Under the pieces are notes generated by a model. That model saw only the letters and a list, made by a program, of their open reading frames with translations. It did not search any database and was not told the origin of the DNA. A stretch of 24,267 nucleotides of DNA from an uncultured Collinsella sp. Its GTDB lineage: Bacteria > Actinomycetota > Coriobacteriia > Coriobacteriales > Coriobacteriaceae. This document shows, in pieces, positions 6,658-13,740 of the stretch (the stretch's first letter is position 1; the number at the start of each line of letters is the position of its first letter). The translations under genes and the position numbers were made by a program. Where the stretch lies: contig CABUBH010000030.1 in NCBI GenBank assembly GCA_902489775.1, positions 1 to 24,267 of the forward strand, read 5' to 3'.

Positions 6658-8061
6658 CTCCGTGGTATCGTCGTCCTCGGAAAGTTGGGGAAACACGGCA
6701 TTCTTGGGCATGGAAGCTTTCGTCAACGAGGCGAGTTTTTTGCTCAGCGACGTATCCGTCTTAACCAAGTCGCTCAGCGTCACGATCTTGTAGCCCTTGG
6801 CGACAAGGCCATCGATGATCTGCGGCAGCGCCTCGAGTGTCTGTTCGGAACACTCGTCGCTATCGGTGAGCAAGACGATGTTGCCCGGAGTCACCGATTC
6901 GAGCACTGTCGAGACCTGTTCGTCAGCACCGTTGAGCAGCCAGTCGCCCGAATCGACATTCCACGAGACCACAGCGGACACCAGGTCCATCGCATCGATC
7001 CAATTTTGCTCGTCGAAAGCAGCGTAAGGGGCGCGCAGCAGCATCGTCTTTACACCGGTCGCCGATTTGATCGTCTCGGTGCCCTTCGAAATCTGCTCGC
7101 GCACCGCATCGCGGTCCTGACCCTTGAGCGACTCGTCGCTATAGCTGTTGGAGCCAACTTCGCACCCGGCATCGACAATTGCCTTGGCCGTGGCGGGCGA
7201 CGCCTCAGTGGCGTCGCCCGAAAGGAAGAACGTCGCGCTGACGCCCTTCTCCTTGAGCACCTGCAAAATCTGCTTGGTCGCACCGCTCGGGGCCTCGTCA
7301 AACGTCAGCGCCACATACTTTTCGTTACCCTTGGGTGCCACGCTCGCGCATTCGACGACGCAATCGGTGACGGGAACTGCCTCGCCACGGTCTTGCGTCT
7401 TGCCTGACTGTTCGCCAATCCATACCTCGGATCGCCCCTGAACGCCCCAGGTTTTAACGTATTCGATAGCGCCCGTGCCCTCAACCTTCAACTTGGGCTC
7501 AATGGTCGTGGCTTGAACCTCGTGCTTCTCGTAGGTGTCGCGACCGTCCTTGACCGTCACCTTCTCGCCACCCGTTAGCTCGCGGCTACCCCACTTGCCC
7601 TGCTTCACCCGTTTGCCGTCCACCTTCACCGACAGCTTTTCGCCGCCACGGCGGGTGAGCACGCTATCGTCGACAGCCAACAAGTCGCCGGCATCGTAGG
7701 TGTCGGTCAGGCCTTGGTCATCGATAAGGTTCTGCAACGTAGAACCCACGCGCACCGAAGTCTGTTCCCCATTGAGCACAATGTCCACGCTACGGTTGAC
7801 ATAGCCCACGACGGCAGCGATAAACAGCACGAGTGCGCAACCCACGGCAATGAGCGCATAGGGCAAGCGAGACGAACGACGGGGCGTACGGCTGTTGCCG
7901 ATGCGAGCGCTGCGGTCGCTAAAGCCGCGGCTATGGTTGAGATACATCGCGCCGGGCTTACGGTGACGCTTGCGCTGACCGCTGGGCAGCTGCCCCAGGT
8001 CGCGGCGCGCCGTCGGACGCGCACCCGAACGCCCGTTTAAGTTGGATCCGTTTTGGCGCAT
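6655..8061 (-). CDS. Membrane-anchored DUF348/G5/NodB protein with degenerate deacetylase active site
   Basis: A 468-residue protein with a basic cytosolic N-terminus, one membrane helix (about 66-87, LPYALIAVGCALVLFIAAVVGY), a DUF348-like segment (about 90-150), a G5-like domain (about 160-230) and a polysaccharide-deacetylase (NodB) fold (about 247-435). The fold is clear: KYVALTFDEAP, VSATFFLSGD, RAPY, SWNVDSGDW, GNIVLLTD. The chemistry is not. The motif TFDDGP reads TFDEAP (Glu256 for the metal-binding Asp), the H-x3-H motif reads N-S-Y-S-D (Asn305, Asp309), and the catalytic His of L-H is Thr399. Asp255 and Arg343 remain. It is therefore probably not an ordinary zinc-dependent deacetylase; it may bind cell-wall glycan outside the cell. 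The ATG at 8061 has GGGGGAGG six bases upstream. The stop codon lies in a dispersed repeat. Confidence 0.82.
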   Translation of the reverse strand: MRQNGSNLNGRSGARPTARRDLGQLPSGQRKRHRKPGAMYLNHSRGFSDRSARIGNSRTPRRSSRLPYALIAVGCALVLFIAAVVGYVNRSVDIVLNGEQTSVRVGSTLQNLIDDQGLTDTYDAGDLLAVDDSVLTRRGGEKLSVKVDGKRVKQGKWGSRELTGGEKVTVKDGRDTYEKHEVQATTIEPKLKVEGTGAIEYVKTWGVQGRSEVWIGEQSGKTQDRGEAVPVTDCVVECASVAPKGNEKYVALTFDEAPSGATKQILQVLKEKGVSATFFLSGDATEASPATAKAIVDAGCEVGSNSYSDESLKGQDRDAVREQISKGTETIKSATGVKTMLLRAPYAAFDEQNWIDAMDLVSAVVSWNVDSGDWLLNGADEQVSTVLESVTPGNIVLLTDSDECSEQTLEALPQIIDGLVAKGYKIVTLSDLVKTDTSLSKKLASLTKASMPKNAVFPQLSEDDDTTE

Positions 8062-8074
8062 GTGCCCTCCCCCA

Positions 8075-8112
8075 TAAACACAGCAAGCCGGAGCAACAGG
8101 TCTCCGGCTTGC
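8075..8112 (-). terminator. Hairpin after the PRC-barrel gene
   Basis: Perfect 11-bp stem GCAAGCCGGAG / CTCCGGCTTGC (8083-8093 with 8102-8112) with an 8-nt loop, 21 bp after the stop at 8134. The following minus-strand tract TGTGTTTA is only moderately T-rich, so termination may be partial and some transcripts may run into the NodB-like gene. Confidence 0.6.
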
Positions 8113-8133
8113 CTCCCATCATTTGGTACGTCG

Positions 8134-8889
8134 CTATTTTGTAGCTTTTGACGAGCCTCCGCTCGCCTTTTGGTATTCGTCCTTAAAGGCCTTGAACATG
8201 CCGCGCGTCTTGCCGAGCTGCTTGCCCAGTGCGCGACTGCCTTTGTCCACGGCAACCGATCCCTTGTCATCGAGCACCTTGGCGCCCTTCTTGACCTTAT
8301 CGCCCACCACGACGCTTGCCTCGGCAGCCTTTGCGGCGGCGCCGCCCGAATACCCGAGCGACTTGACCTCGTCCGAAACAATCATCGCGCCGTCCGCATA
8401 GCCGCGCAGCATCGTCGGCGGCACCTGCGTGTCACCAACCAAAACACTCGAAGCAGCACCGGCGGTCACATAGAATGCCTGCACGATGCCCGAGCGTGGC
8501 TTGAACTCAACGTCCGAGCAATAGCCCACGACGTCGCCTGATCCCGTGCGCACGTCCATACCGACCCAGATGATGCAATCGTCCAGGTTGATGTCGAGGC
8601 GCTTGGCAGCGGCGGCATCGTACGTGTCCTTGACGTCATCGACCGCAATGGCGCCCTCGTAGACACCAATGGCGTCGAGCGCTACGAATCGGTCGGGGCG
8701 CTCGATCATGCCCGCGATATCGGACTGGCGGACCATAAAGCCGACCACGCGCGTACCGCCCGGAGTAAAGACCGGAAAGTGAATCTTTCCGAGCTTTTTA
8801 GGGCTGCGCGGCGTGCCGTCCTTTTTGGTGCGCTTGTCCTCGGTAGGCTTGCGATAGATCTTGGCGCCGACAAAATCCCCGGCGCGCAT
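8134..8889 (-). CDS. PRC-barrel-type protein of unknown role
   Basis: A 251-residue soluble-looking protein. Two PRC-barrel-like units can be recognised: residues about 30-80 (GKIHFPVFTPGGTRVVGFMV ending in VALDAIGVYEG) and about 105-165 (VGMDVRTGSGDVVGYCSDVEF, with later PTMLRGYADGAMIVSD). The last 75 residues are Lys/Ala-rich and charged (KVKKGAKVLDDKG, KTRGMFKAFKDEYQKA), resembling an amphipathic helical tail. No signal peptide or membrane helix is seen. Its ATG overlaps the stop of the YtxH-like gene (TAATG), so the two are probably translationally coupled. PRC barrels serve as adaptor domains in RNA processing and photosynthesis proteins; no specific role can be given. Confidence 0.65.
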   Translation of the reverse strand: MRAGDFVGAKIYRKPTEDKRTKKDGTPRSPKKLGKIHFPVFTPGGTRVVGFMVRQSDIAGMIERPDRFVALDAIGVYEGAIAVDDVKDTYDAAAAKRLDINLDDCIIWVGMDVRTGSGDVVGYCSDVEFKPRSGIVQAFYVTAGAASSVLVGDTQVPPTMLRGYADGAMIVSDEVKSLGYSGGAAAKAAEASVVVGDKVKKGAKVLDDKGSVAVDKGSRALGKQLGKTRGMFKAFKDEYQKASGGSSKATK

Positions 8890-9278
8890 TATGCCTCGGT
8901 CGAGGGCTCCGCAGCCTCGGTATCAGCCTCGACGGCGTTCTCGACCACAACGTCAGCGGCAGGCGTCACGTTGCCGCCCGAAATGGCGTCGTTGAGCTGC
9001 TCGCGCAGCTGGTCCATGCGCTCGCGGGCCAGGTCGACCTTGGCGCGCAGGTCATCGGTCTTGGCGTCGACCATCGGGCCAAAGTCATTCACCGCAGCAC
9101 GGACCTCCTCGGCGCTGTGCTCGTAGGTGTCGCGCATATTGTCCCAGGCGTCGTTGGCGATATCGGCAGCCATGGCGCGGGTCTCGGCACCCGAGCGCGG
9201 GGCCAGAGCAACGCCGATGATAGCGCCGGCGGCGGCACCAAAGAGTGCACCGGAGACAAAGCTAAAAGTCTTACCCAT
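8889..9278 (-). CDS. YtxH-like small membrane protein
   Basis: A 129-residue protein starting MGKTFSFVSGALFGAAAGAIIGVALAPRSG, a glycine/alanine-rich membrane helix followed by the APRSGxETR signature of YtxH/gas-vesicle-like general stress proteins. The middle (about 35-95) is heptad-like and probably helical (MRDTYEHSAEEVRAAVNDF; LRAKVDLARERMDQLREQL). The tail is acidic and Ala-rich. Two ATG codons occur (9284 and 9278); the second is taken because AGGAGAGG is 7 bases before it. First gene of a two-gene unit with the PRC-barrel gene; a TATAAT lies 52 bp upstream. Confidence 0.75.
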   Translation of the reverse strand: MGKTFSFVSGALFGAAAGAIIGVALAPRSGAETRAMAADIANDAWDNMRDTYEHSAEEVRAAVNDFGPMVDAKTDDLRAKVDLARERMDQLREQLNDAISGGNVTPAADVVVENAVEADTEAAEPSTEA

Positions 9279-9329
9279 GATCATTCCTCTCCTGCGGGCA
9301 CGTCGGCGCCCACCGTTTGAATGCTGTCC

Positions 9330-9335
9330 ATTATA
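9330..9335 (-). promoter_or_regulatory. -10 box of the ytxH-like unit
   Basis: Perfect TATAAT on the minus strand, preceded by GGG. It predicts a leader of about 45 nt before the ATG at 9278. No matching -35 was recognised at 17 bp. Confidence 0.5.
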
Positions 9336-9414
9336 CCCGCAGCGCAACACTTGCCGCTCCGCTCATCTGCGTACGGCAAAGGCGCAGGTACGTGATGGTG
9401 ATAAACGCGTAAGC

Positions 9415-10263
9415 CTACTCCTGAGGCATAGCCGGCATGGCCACCGTGGCACCCGGGTCTTCGCCGGCGCCGTCCACGAGCGGCAGGCCGCCCTCATGCG
9501 CAGGTCCCGCCGGAACCGTCGCAGCACCGCCAAAGACGGCAGCGGAGGCCTCGTGGTTCTCGGCAACCGCGCCCTCGGTATCAATCGCCACCTGGGGCTC
9601 GTCGTCAAAGTTGGGGACGCCCTGGGGCTCGGCGGGAACGGGCTCGGCGGGAACGGGCTCGGCGGTCGCATCGGCAACGAGCTCGGCGTCGACCGGCACA
9701 TCGCCCTCGTCAGCGCCCTCGTCCTCGGCAGCATCTTCGCCGTTCGCAGCGGCGACGGCCTCGTGAGGATCCTTGCCCTCGGCCTCGGCGCGCATGCCCA
9801 ACACCAGGTTGCGCAGACCCGCGACCGTGCCTTCCACGTCGGGGGCAGGCTGGTCGGCGTGCAGGTACGCCCAGTCCATCATAAAGGTGGCCGACGACAG
9901 CGCACCAATGGCCAGCGCGTCATCGGGGCACGAAAGCTCAACCTCAAAGACGCGCTCGTCGTGCTCGCTTACGCGCGTGCGGCCGCACGAGATGCTACCG
10001 GCAAGACCGGTCTCGTTCATGAGCTCAACCGTCACGTGCTCCAGCAGGTGGCAGAGCTCGGTCTGGCCCATGCAGTCCTGGAACTCGCGACCGGAATCAC
10101 CCAGGCACAGGTGCTTGGCAATCGCCGGCACCAGGTAATACACGCGCGCCGTGGCCTCGATATCCTCCGAGGTCATGAGCGGCATGCCGGGGTTCACCAG
10201 CACATGCGCGCAGATCTTGTCCTCGCTGACGGTGACCTTAAGGATGTTGAACAGGCCTGCCAT
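9415..10263 (-). CDS. Stand-alone homologue of the cyanophycin synthetase N-terminal domain
   Basis: A 282-residue protein. Residues about 40-130 match from memory the N-terminal region of CphA-type cyanophycin synthetases: VPAIAKHLCLGDSGREF (compare LPGL-x2-H-C), then TELCHLLEHVTVELMNETG with His72, Glu75 and His76, SCGRTRV, and a strand of FEVELSCPDD type. In CphA this domain, followed by ATP-grasp and Mur-ligase domains, helps to handle the polymer. Here neither catalytic domain is present. From about 150 the chain becomes an acidic Ala/Pro/Glu-rich low-complexity tail with EPVPA repeats, ending MPAMPQE. No membrane helix is seen. The ATG has GGGGAG five bases upstream, and the gene follows the CNNM/CorC gene by 24 bp, so they are probably co-transcribed. 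The domain assignment is by motif recall only. Confidence 0.6.
   Translation of the reverse strand: MAGLFNILKVTVSEDKICAHVLVNPGMPLMTSEDIEATARVYYLVPAIAKHLCLGDSGREFQDCMGQTELCHLLEHVTVELMNETGLAGSISCGRTRVSEHDERVFEVELSCPDDALAIGALSSATFMMDWAYLHADQPAPDVEGTVAGLRNLVLGMRAEAEGKDPHEAVAAANGEDAAEDEGADEGDVPVDAELVADATAEPVPAEPVPAEPQGVPNFDDEPQVAIDTEGAVAENHEASAAVFGGAATVPAGPAHEGGLPLVDGAGEDPGATVAMPAMPQE
9625..9665 (-). repeat. 15-bp tandem repeat inside the CphA-N-like gene
   Basis: GGGCTCGGCGGGAAC (plus strand) occurs 2.7 times in tandem. It is in frame and encodes the EPVPA-EPVPA-EP stretch of the acidic tail. A length polymorphism between strains would be expected. Confidence 0.85.
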
Positions 10264-10287
10264 AACTCTCCCCTACTCTTCCTTGCC

Positions 10288-11661
10288 CTACTCGTCGCCA
10301 TCGTGCGGATCCACAGAGCCCGCACCCGACGCCGCCGGCTTCTCTGCCGAAGACTCGGAATCCTTCTTATCGGTTTCGGCCGGAGCGATCACGCGAATGA
10401 GCGAGATGCGCTGGCCACGCATCGACTGCACTTTAAACTTGTACCCCGCGACCTCAAACACCTCTCCGATGTCGGGCACCGAGTCGCAAAGCTCCAAAAT
10501 CCAGCCGGCGATGGTCTCATAATCATCGCTTTCCTCGAGCGGCCAACCAAGCTCAATCGCGTCATCGCACGAAAAACGCCCATCAACGAGCCACTCGCGG
10601 CGCGAAAGGCGCGTGAGATACTTGTTGTCGGGGTCGAACTCGTCCTCGATCTCGCCGACGATCTCCTCGACGATATCCTCGATGGTGATAATGCCGGCCG
10701 TGCCGCCGTACTCGTCCACGACCACCACGATCTGGTCGTGCGAGGTCTGCATCTCGGACAGTAGCGGCAGGATGTCCTTGGTGTCGGGCACAAAGGTGGC
10801 GTCGCGCAAAAAGCCGGCGATGGGCTGGTCACCCTTGCCGTCGAGCGCGGGCTGAATCAGGTCCTTGATGTGCGCAATGCCGGCGACGTTGTCGGGATCC
10901 TCGTGATAGACGGGGATGCGGCTGAAGCCGGTCTGGCGCATGGTGGACAACACGTCGGCGACCGTCTCGTCGTCCTCGCACATGGTGGTGTCCACGCGCG
11001 GCACCATGACCTCGCGGGCAACGGTGTCGCCTAGGTCGAAGATCTCGTGGATCATGCGCTTTTCCTCGTCGAGCAGGTCGTCCTGCTCCGAGACCATGTA
11101 CTTGATCTCTTCTTCCGAGACGTTTTGGCGGTCGTCGGCGCTCTTGATGCGCAGGATGCGGGCCAGGCCATCGGAGCAGGCGCCGGTCAGCCACACGAGC
11201 GGACGGGCGATTTTTTGGAAAAACGACAACGGTCCCACGACCTGCTTGGACACGCCCTCGGCATTGGCCAGGCCGATGCGCTTGGGGACGAGCTCGCCGA
11301 TCACGATGGACACGAAGGCGACCGCGACGGTGATGATGACCGGCGCCAGGCCGCGCGCGATGGCGGAGAGCGGCGCGATGCCAAAGCTCATGAGCCACGT
11401 GGCGAGCGGGTCGGACAGACTCGTCGAGGCGACGGCGGACGAGGCGAAGCCCACGAGCGTAATGGCAACCTGGATGGTGGCGAGCAGCTGGTCGGAGTCG
11501 GCAGCCAGCTTAATGGCACGCTCGGCGCGCTTGTCGCCTTCCTCGGCCTCGTGCTCCAGCACGGCGCGCTTGGCCGTGGTGAGCGCCATCTCGGACATAG
11601 AGAAGTAGCCGTTGATGAGGGTCAAAACGAGGGTGGTGATAAGGGAGATGGTTATGTCCAT
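10288..11661 (-). CDS. CNNM/CorC-type membrane protein (DUF21, CBS pair, CorC_HlyC)
   Basis: A 457-residue protein of the family annotated as hemolysin-like or CorC; members such as MpfA export Mg2+. Residues 1-180 are a DUF21 membrane domain with SMSEMALTTAKR near 21-32 and the signature GELVPKRIGL (122-131). A CBS pair follows (about 215-335, REVMVPRVDTTM and FSRIPVYHEDPDN). The CorC_HlyC end domain starts about 350 and contains the link VVVVDEYGGTAGIITIEDIVEEIVGEI. All modules look intact and of normal length. The Shine-Dalgarno-like GGAGG lies 16 bases before the ATG, unusually far, with a possible GGAG/CTCC hairpin between. It lies downstream of the hemolysin III gene across a 110-bp gap and upstream of the CphA-N-like gene. 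A role in Mg2+ or Co2+ extrusion is inferred from the family. Confidence 0.88.
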   Translation of the reverse strand: MDITISLITTLVLTLINGYFSMSEMALTTAKRAVLEHEAEEGDKRAERAIKLAADSDQLLATIQVAITLVGFASSAVASTSLSDPLATWLMSFGIAPLSAIARGLAPVIITVAVAFVSIVIGELVPKRIGLANAEGVSKQVVGPLSFFQKIARPLVWLTGACSDGLARILRIKSADDRQNVSEEEIKYMVSEQDDLLDEEKRMIHEIFDLGDTVAREVMVPRVDTTMCEDDETVADVLSTMRQTGFSRIPVYHEDPDNVAGIAHIKDLIQPALDGKGDQPIAGFLRDATFVPDTKDILPLLSEMQTSHDQIVVVVDEYGGTAGIITIEDIVEEIVGEIEDEFDPDNKYLTRLSRREWLVDGRFSCDDAIELGWPLEESDDYETIAGWILELCDSVPDIGEVFEVAGYKFKVQSMRGQRISLIRVIAPAETDKKDSESSAEKPAASGAGSVDPHDGDE

Positions 11662-11771
11662 CGGGAGTTTCTCGAACCTCCAAGATTCGGGACGTCAGGT
11701 TAAAACGTTGATGGCGGATACGGCAATTGCACCGGCGCCCAAACGAGAACGCGGGCGCGCAGGCATGGTCG

Positions 11772-12455
11772 CTAGATTACGAAGAGGATCACCGCCATGA
11801 ACTGGAAGATGCTGCCGGCGAGCACCCACAGGTGAAACACGCTGTGCAGATAGCGCACGTTTTTGGCGATATAGAACGGCACGCCCGCGGTGTAGCACAC
11901 GCCGCCGACGGCGAGCAGGGCAAGTGCCACGGGGTTGAGCAGCGCAACAAGTTCGGGCAGCTTAAAGACAACGAGCCAGCCCATCAGCAGGTAGACCAGG
12001 CCGCTTACCCAATGCGGCTGGCGCTCGCGTAGGAAGCACTCGAGAGCGATGCCGATGATGGCGATGGCCCATACGGCAAAGAACAGCACAGCGCCGCCGT
12101 CGTTTGCGAGCGTGATGAGGCAAAACGGCGTATAGCTGCCGGCTATGAGCAGGTAGATGCAGCTGTGGTCGATGATGCGAAACACGCGCTTGGCGCGCGC
12201 GGGCTGAATCGCGTGGTAGAGCGTGGAGGCTAGGTATTCGAGGATAATGCTGACGCCATAGACAATCGCCGCGGCCATATGGGCCGGGCCTCCGCCGCGC
12301 AGGGCGGCGAATACGATCAAGAGCACCAGGCCCGCGATACCCAGCAGGCAGCCAACACCATGGGTGACGGAGTTCATGATCTCCTCGCCCACTGTGTAGT
12401 GTGGAACGGCCGCGGTCTTGGGTCGCGGCTTAGAACTGTCGCTCGAATCGGACAT
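11772..12455 (-). CDS. Hemolysin III / PAQR family membrane protein
   Basis: A 227-residue, seven-helix protein of the YqfA/TrhA (hemolysin III) branch of the PAQR superfamily. Family signs are EEIMNSVTHGVG (His32), EYLASTLYHAIQ (His81), the DHSCIYLLIAGSYTPF block (Asp96, His97), a late GGVCYTAGVPFY, and the C-terminal LHSVFHLWVLAGS pair of histidines that together form a zinc-type site in this superfamily. Function in bacteria is poorly defined; roles in membrane energetics or fatty-acid balance are proposed. The ATG at 12455 is preceded by GGAGG 11 bases upstream; a TTG six codons earlier overlaps that ribosome site and was not chosen. Confidence 0.87.
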   Translation of the reverse strand: MSDSSDSSKPRPKTAAVPHYTVGEEIMNSVTHGVGCLLGIAGLVLLIVFAALRGGGPAHMAAAIVYGVSIILEYLASTLYHAIQPARAKRVFRIIDHSCIYLLIAGSYTPFCLITLANDGGAVLFFAVWAIAIIGIALECFLRERQPHWVSGLVYLLMGWLVVFKLPELVALLNPVALALLAVGGVCYTAGVPFYIAKNVRYLHSVFHLWVLAGSIFQFMAVILFVI

Positions 12456-12490
12456 GCCGGTTACATCCTCCAACGTAAAGAGTTCTCAAC

Positions 12491-12520
12491 ACTATATCAA
12501 AGCGTCTAGGTACGTGCGAA
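12491..12520 (-). promoter_or_regulatory. Promoter of the hemolysin III gene
   Basis: Minus strand: TTCGCA (12520-12515), 18-bp spacer, TATAGT (12496-12491). The -10 is good and the -35 moderate. The predicted leader is about 30 nt. Confidence 0.4.
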
Positions 12521-12561
12521 ATTTGCACCATACGTGACCCTTTGTTTACCCATTCTTTGCC

Positions 12562-12576
12562 TGTTGACGCATCAAC
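12562..12576. promoter_or_regulatory. Operator-like palindrome 1
   Basis: TGTTGACGCATCAAC contains GTTGA/TCAAC arms around CGCA. It differs by one base from the perfect palindrome GTTGATGCATCAAC. It overlaps the -35, a position suited to repression. A related site occurs 45 bp downstream. Confidence 0.5.
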
Positions 12577-12592
12577 GGCGAACGTCCATAAT
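12564..12592 (+). promoter_or_regulatory. Promoter of the alpha/beta hydrolase gene
   Basis: TTGACG (12564-12569), a spacer of exactly 17 bp, and CATAAT (12587-12592). It lies 49 bp upstream of the start codon and is the best sigma-70-type match in the window. An operator-like palindrome overlaps its -35. Confidence 0.65.
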
Positions 12593-12605
12593 GCGCTTGC
12601 ATTAA

Positions 12606-12623
12606 ATGTTGATGTATTAACAT
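12606..12623. promoter_or_regulatory. Operator-like palindrome 2
   Basis: ATGTTGATGTATTAACAT has outer arms ATGTT/AACAT and matches site 1 at 12 of 15 positions. It lies in the predicted 5' untranslated region just before the ribosome site AGGAGA. The pair looks like two binding sites for one dimeric regulator, which is not encoded next to it in this window. Confidence 0.5.
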
Positions 12624-12641
12624 CTTATAGGAGAATACCGC

Positions 12642-13607
12642 ATGGCTCAAAACGCACGTTCCAATCGAAAGCTCAAGATAGCCGGCATCGTTGCACTGGT
12701 GGTTGTCGTTGCGCTGCTCGGATTTGCCGGCAACTTTCTGTTTGACTTCGCGCTGAATCCCCGCGCGCCATACACCATGAAGATGATGCAGGATAGCAAG
12801 AACGACAAAGAAGGTGAGCAGCCGGATGCCGAGGATACCGAGGCGCGGGCATGGTTTAAAGAGAACCGCAAGAGCAGCAACCTCACCGCGGACGACGGGA
12901 CCGAGCTTGCCGCCTGGTATTTTGCTGCGTCGGAGAGCACGCACGACTACGCCGTCTGCCTGCATGGATATACCAACGAGCCCATCGGTATGGCCCGATA
13001 CGCCAAACGCTTCCACGACCGTGGCATGAACGTACTCGCACCCGCCGCCCGCGCCCACGAGCGCTCCGGCGGCGACTATATCGGCATGGGCTGGCCCGAG
13101 CGCCTCGACATCGTCGCATGGATCGAGCGAATCGTTCAGGCTGACCCCAAGGCGCGCATCCTGGTCTTTGGCGAATCCATGGGCGCGGCGACCGCCATGA
13201 ACGTCGCGGGGGAACCTCTGCCCGCAAACGTGAAATGCATTATCGAGGACTGCGGTTATACGAGTGTTTGGGACGAGTTTTCTCTGCAGCTCAAGGACGT
13301 GTTCGGCCTGCCCAGCTTTCCCTTGCTCGATATAGCAAACTTGGTGTGCAACGTGCGCGCGGGCTACGACTTTCATAAGGCGAGCAGTGTGGAGCAACTC
13401 AAACACGCGACAGTTCCCATGCTGTTTATCCACGGCGACCAGGACACCTTTGTACCGTACAGTATGCTCGACCAAAACTACGACGCGTGCGCCAGCAAGG
13501 TCAAGCAAAAGCTCACCGTCCATGGCGCCACCCACGCCAAGAGCGCGCAGGTCGACCCCGAACTCTACTGGAACACGGTCGACGACTTCCTCGACGAGTA
13601 TTTTTAG
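12642..13607 (+). CDS. Membrane-anchored alpha/beta hydrolase
   Basis: A 321-residue protein. A basic N-terminus (about 1-12) and one hydrophobic helix (about 12-35) anchor it, with the hydrolase domain predicted outside the membrane. The fold signs are complete: the oxyanion loop CLHGYT (His108-Gly109), the nucleophile elbow GESMG with Ser179, the acid in IHGDQD (Asp268) and the catalytic His in GATHAKS (His298). It matches the BAAT/serine aminopeptidase-like lipase group often annotated as alpha/beta hydrolase; the natural substrate is unknown. The ATG has AGGAGA seven bases upstream. It is a single gene between its own promoter and a strong terminator, and is divergent from the hemolysin III gene. 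Confidence 0.87.
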   Translation: MAQNARSNRKLKIAGIVALVVVVALLGFAGNFLFDFALNPRAPYTMKMMQDSKNDKEGEQPDAEDTEARAWFKENRKSSNLTADDGTELAAWYFAASESTHDYAVCLHGYTNEPIGMARYAKRFHDRGMNVLAPAARAHERSGGDYIGMGWPERLDIVAWIERIVQADPKARILVFGESMGAATAMNVAGEPLPANVKCIIEDCGYTSVWDEFSLQLKDVFGLPSFPLLDIANLVCNVRAGYDFHKASSVEQLKHATVPMLFIHGDQDTFVPYSMLDQNYDACASKVKQKLTVHGATHAKSAQVDPELYWNTVDDFLDEYF

Positions 13608-13653
13608 GCAAATAGTACGGTTTACTGGCCTATCTGACCCCCTAGCACTTCCA

Positions 13654-13692
13654 AAAAGCCGCCCGTGGGCACTGTGCTCACGGGCGGCTTTT
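13654..13692. terminator. Bidirectional intrinsic terminator
   Basis: A 14-bp stem AAAAGCCGCCCGTG / CACGGGCGGCTTTT (13654-13667 with 13679-13692), with three further pairs inside it. T-runs lie at the 3' end in both directions. It serves the hydrolase gene (plus) and the convergent DUF362 gene (minus). Confidence 0.9.
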
Positions 13693-13740
13693 GCTAACAG
13701 TTGTGCTACAAAGGCGCTTGTTTTGTCTAATAGCTAGGTG

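Noticed and set aside
9127..10764. Long open frame (545 codons) on the plus strand
   Set aside because: It runs antisense to four well supported minus-strand genes, has no family motifs and reflects GC-rich third positions.
10288..12455. True haemolysins
   Set aside because: Both genes belong to families named hemolysin for historical reasons; the domains are DUF21/CBS/CorC and PAQR membrane proteins.
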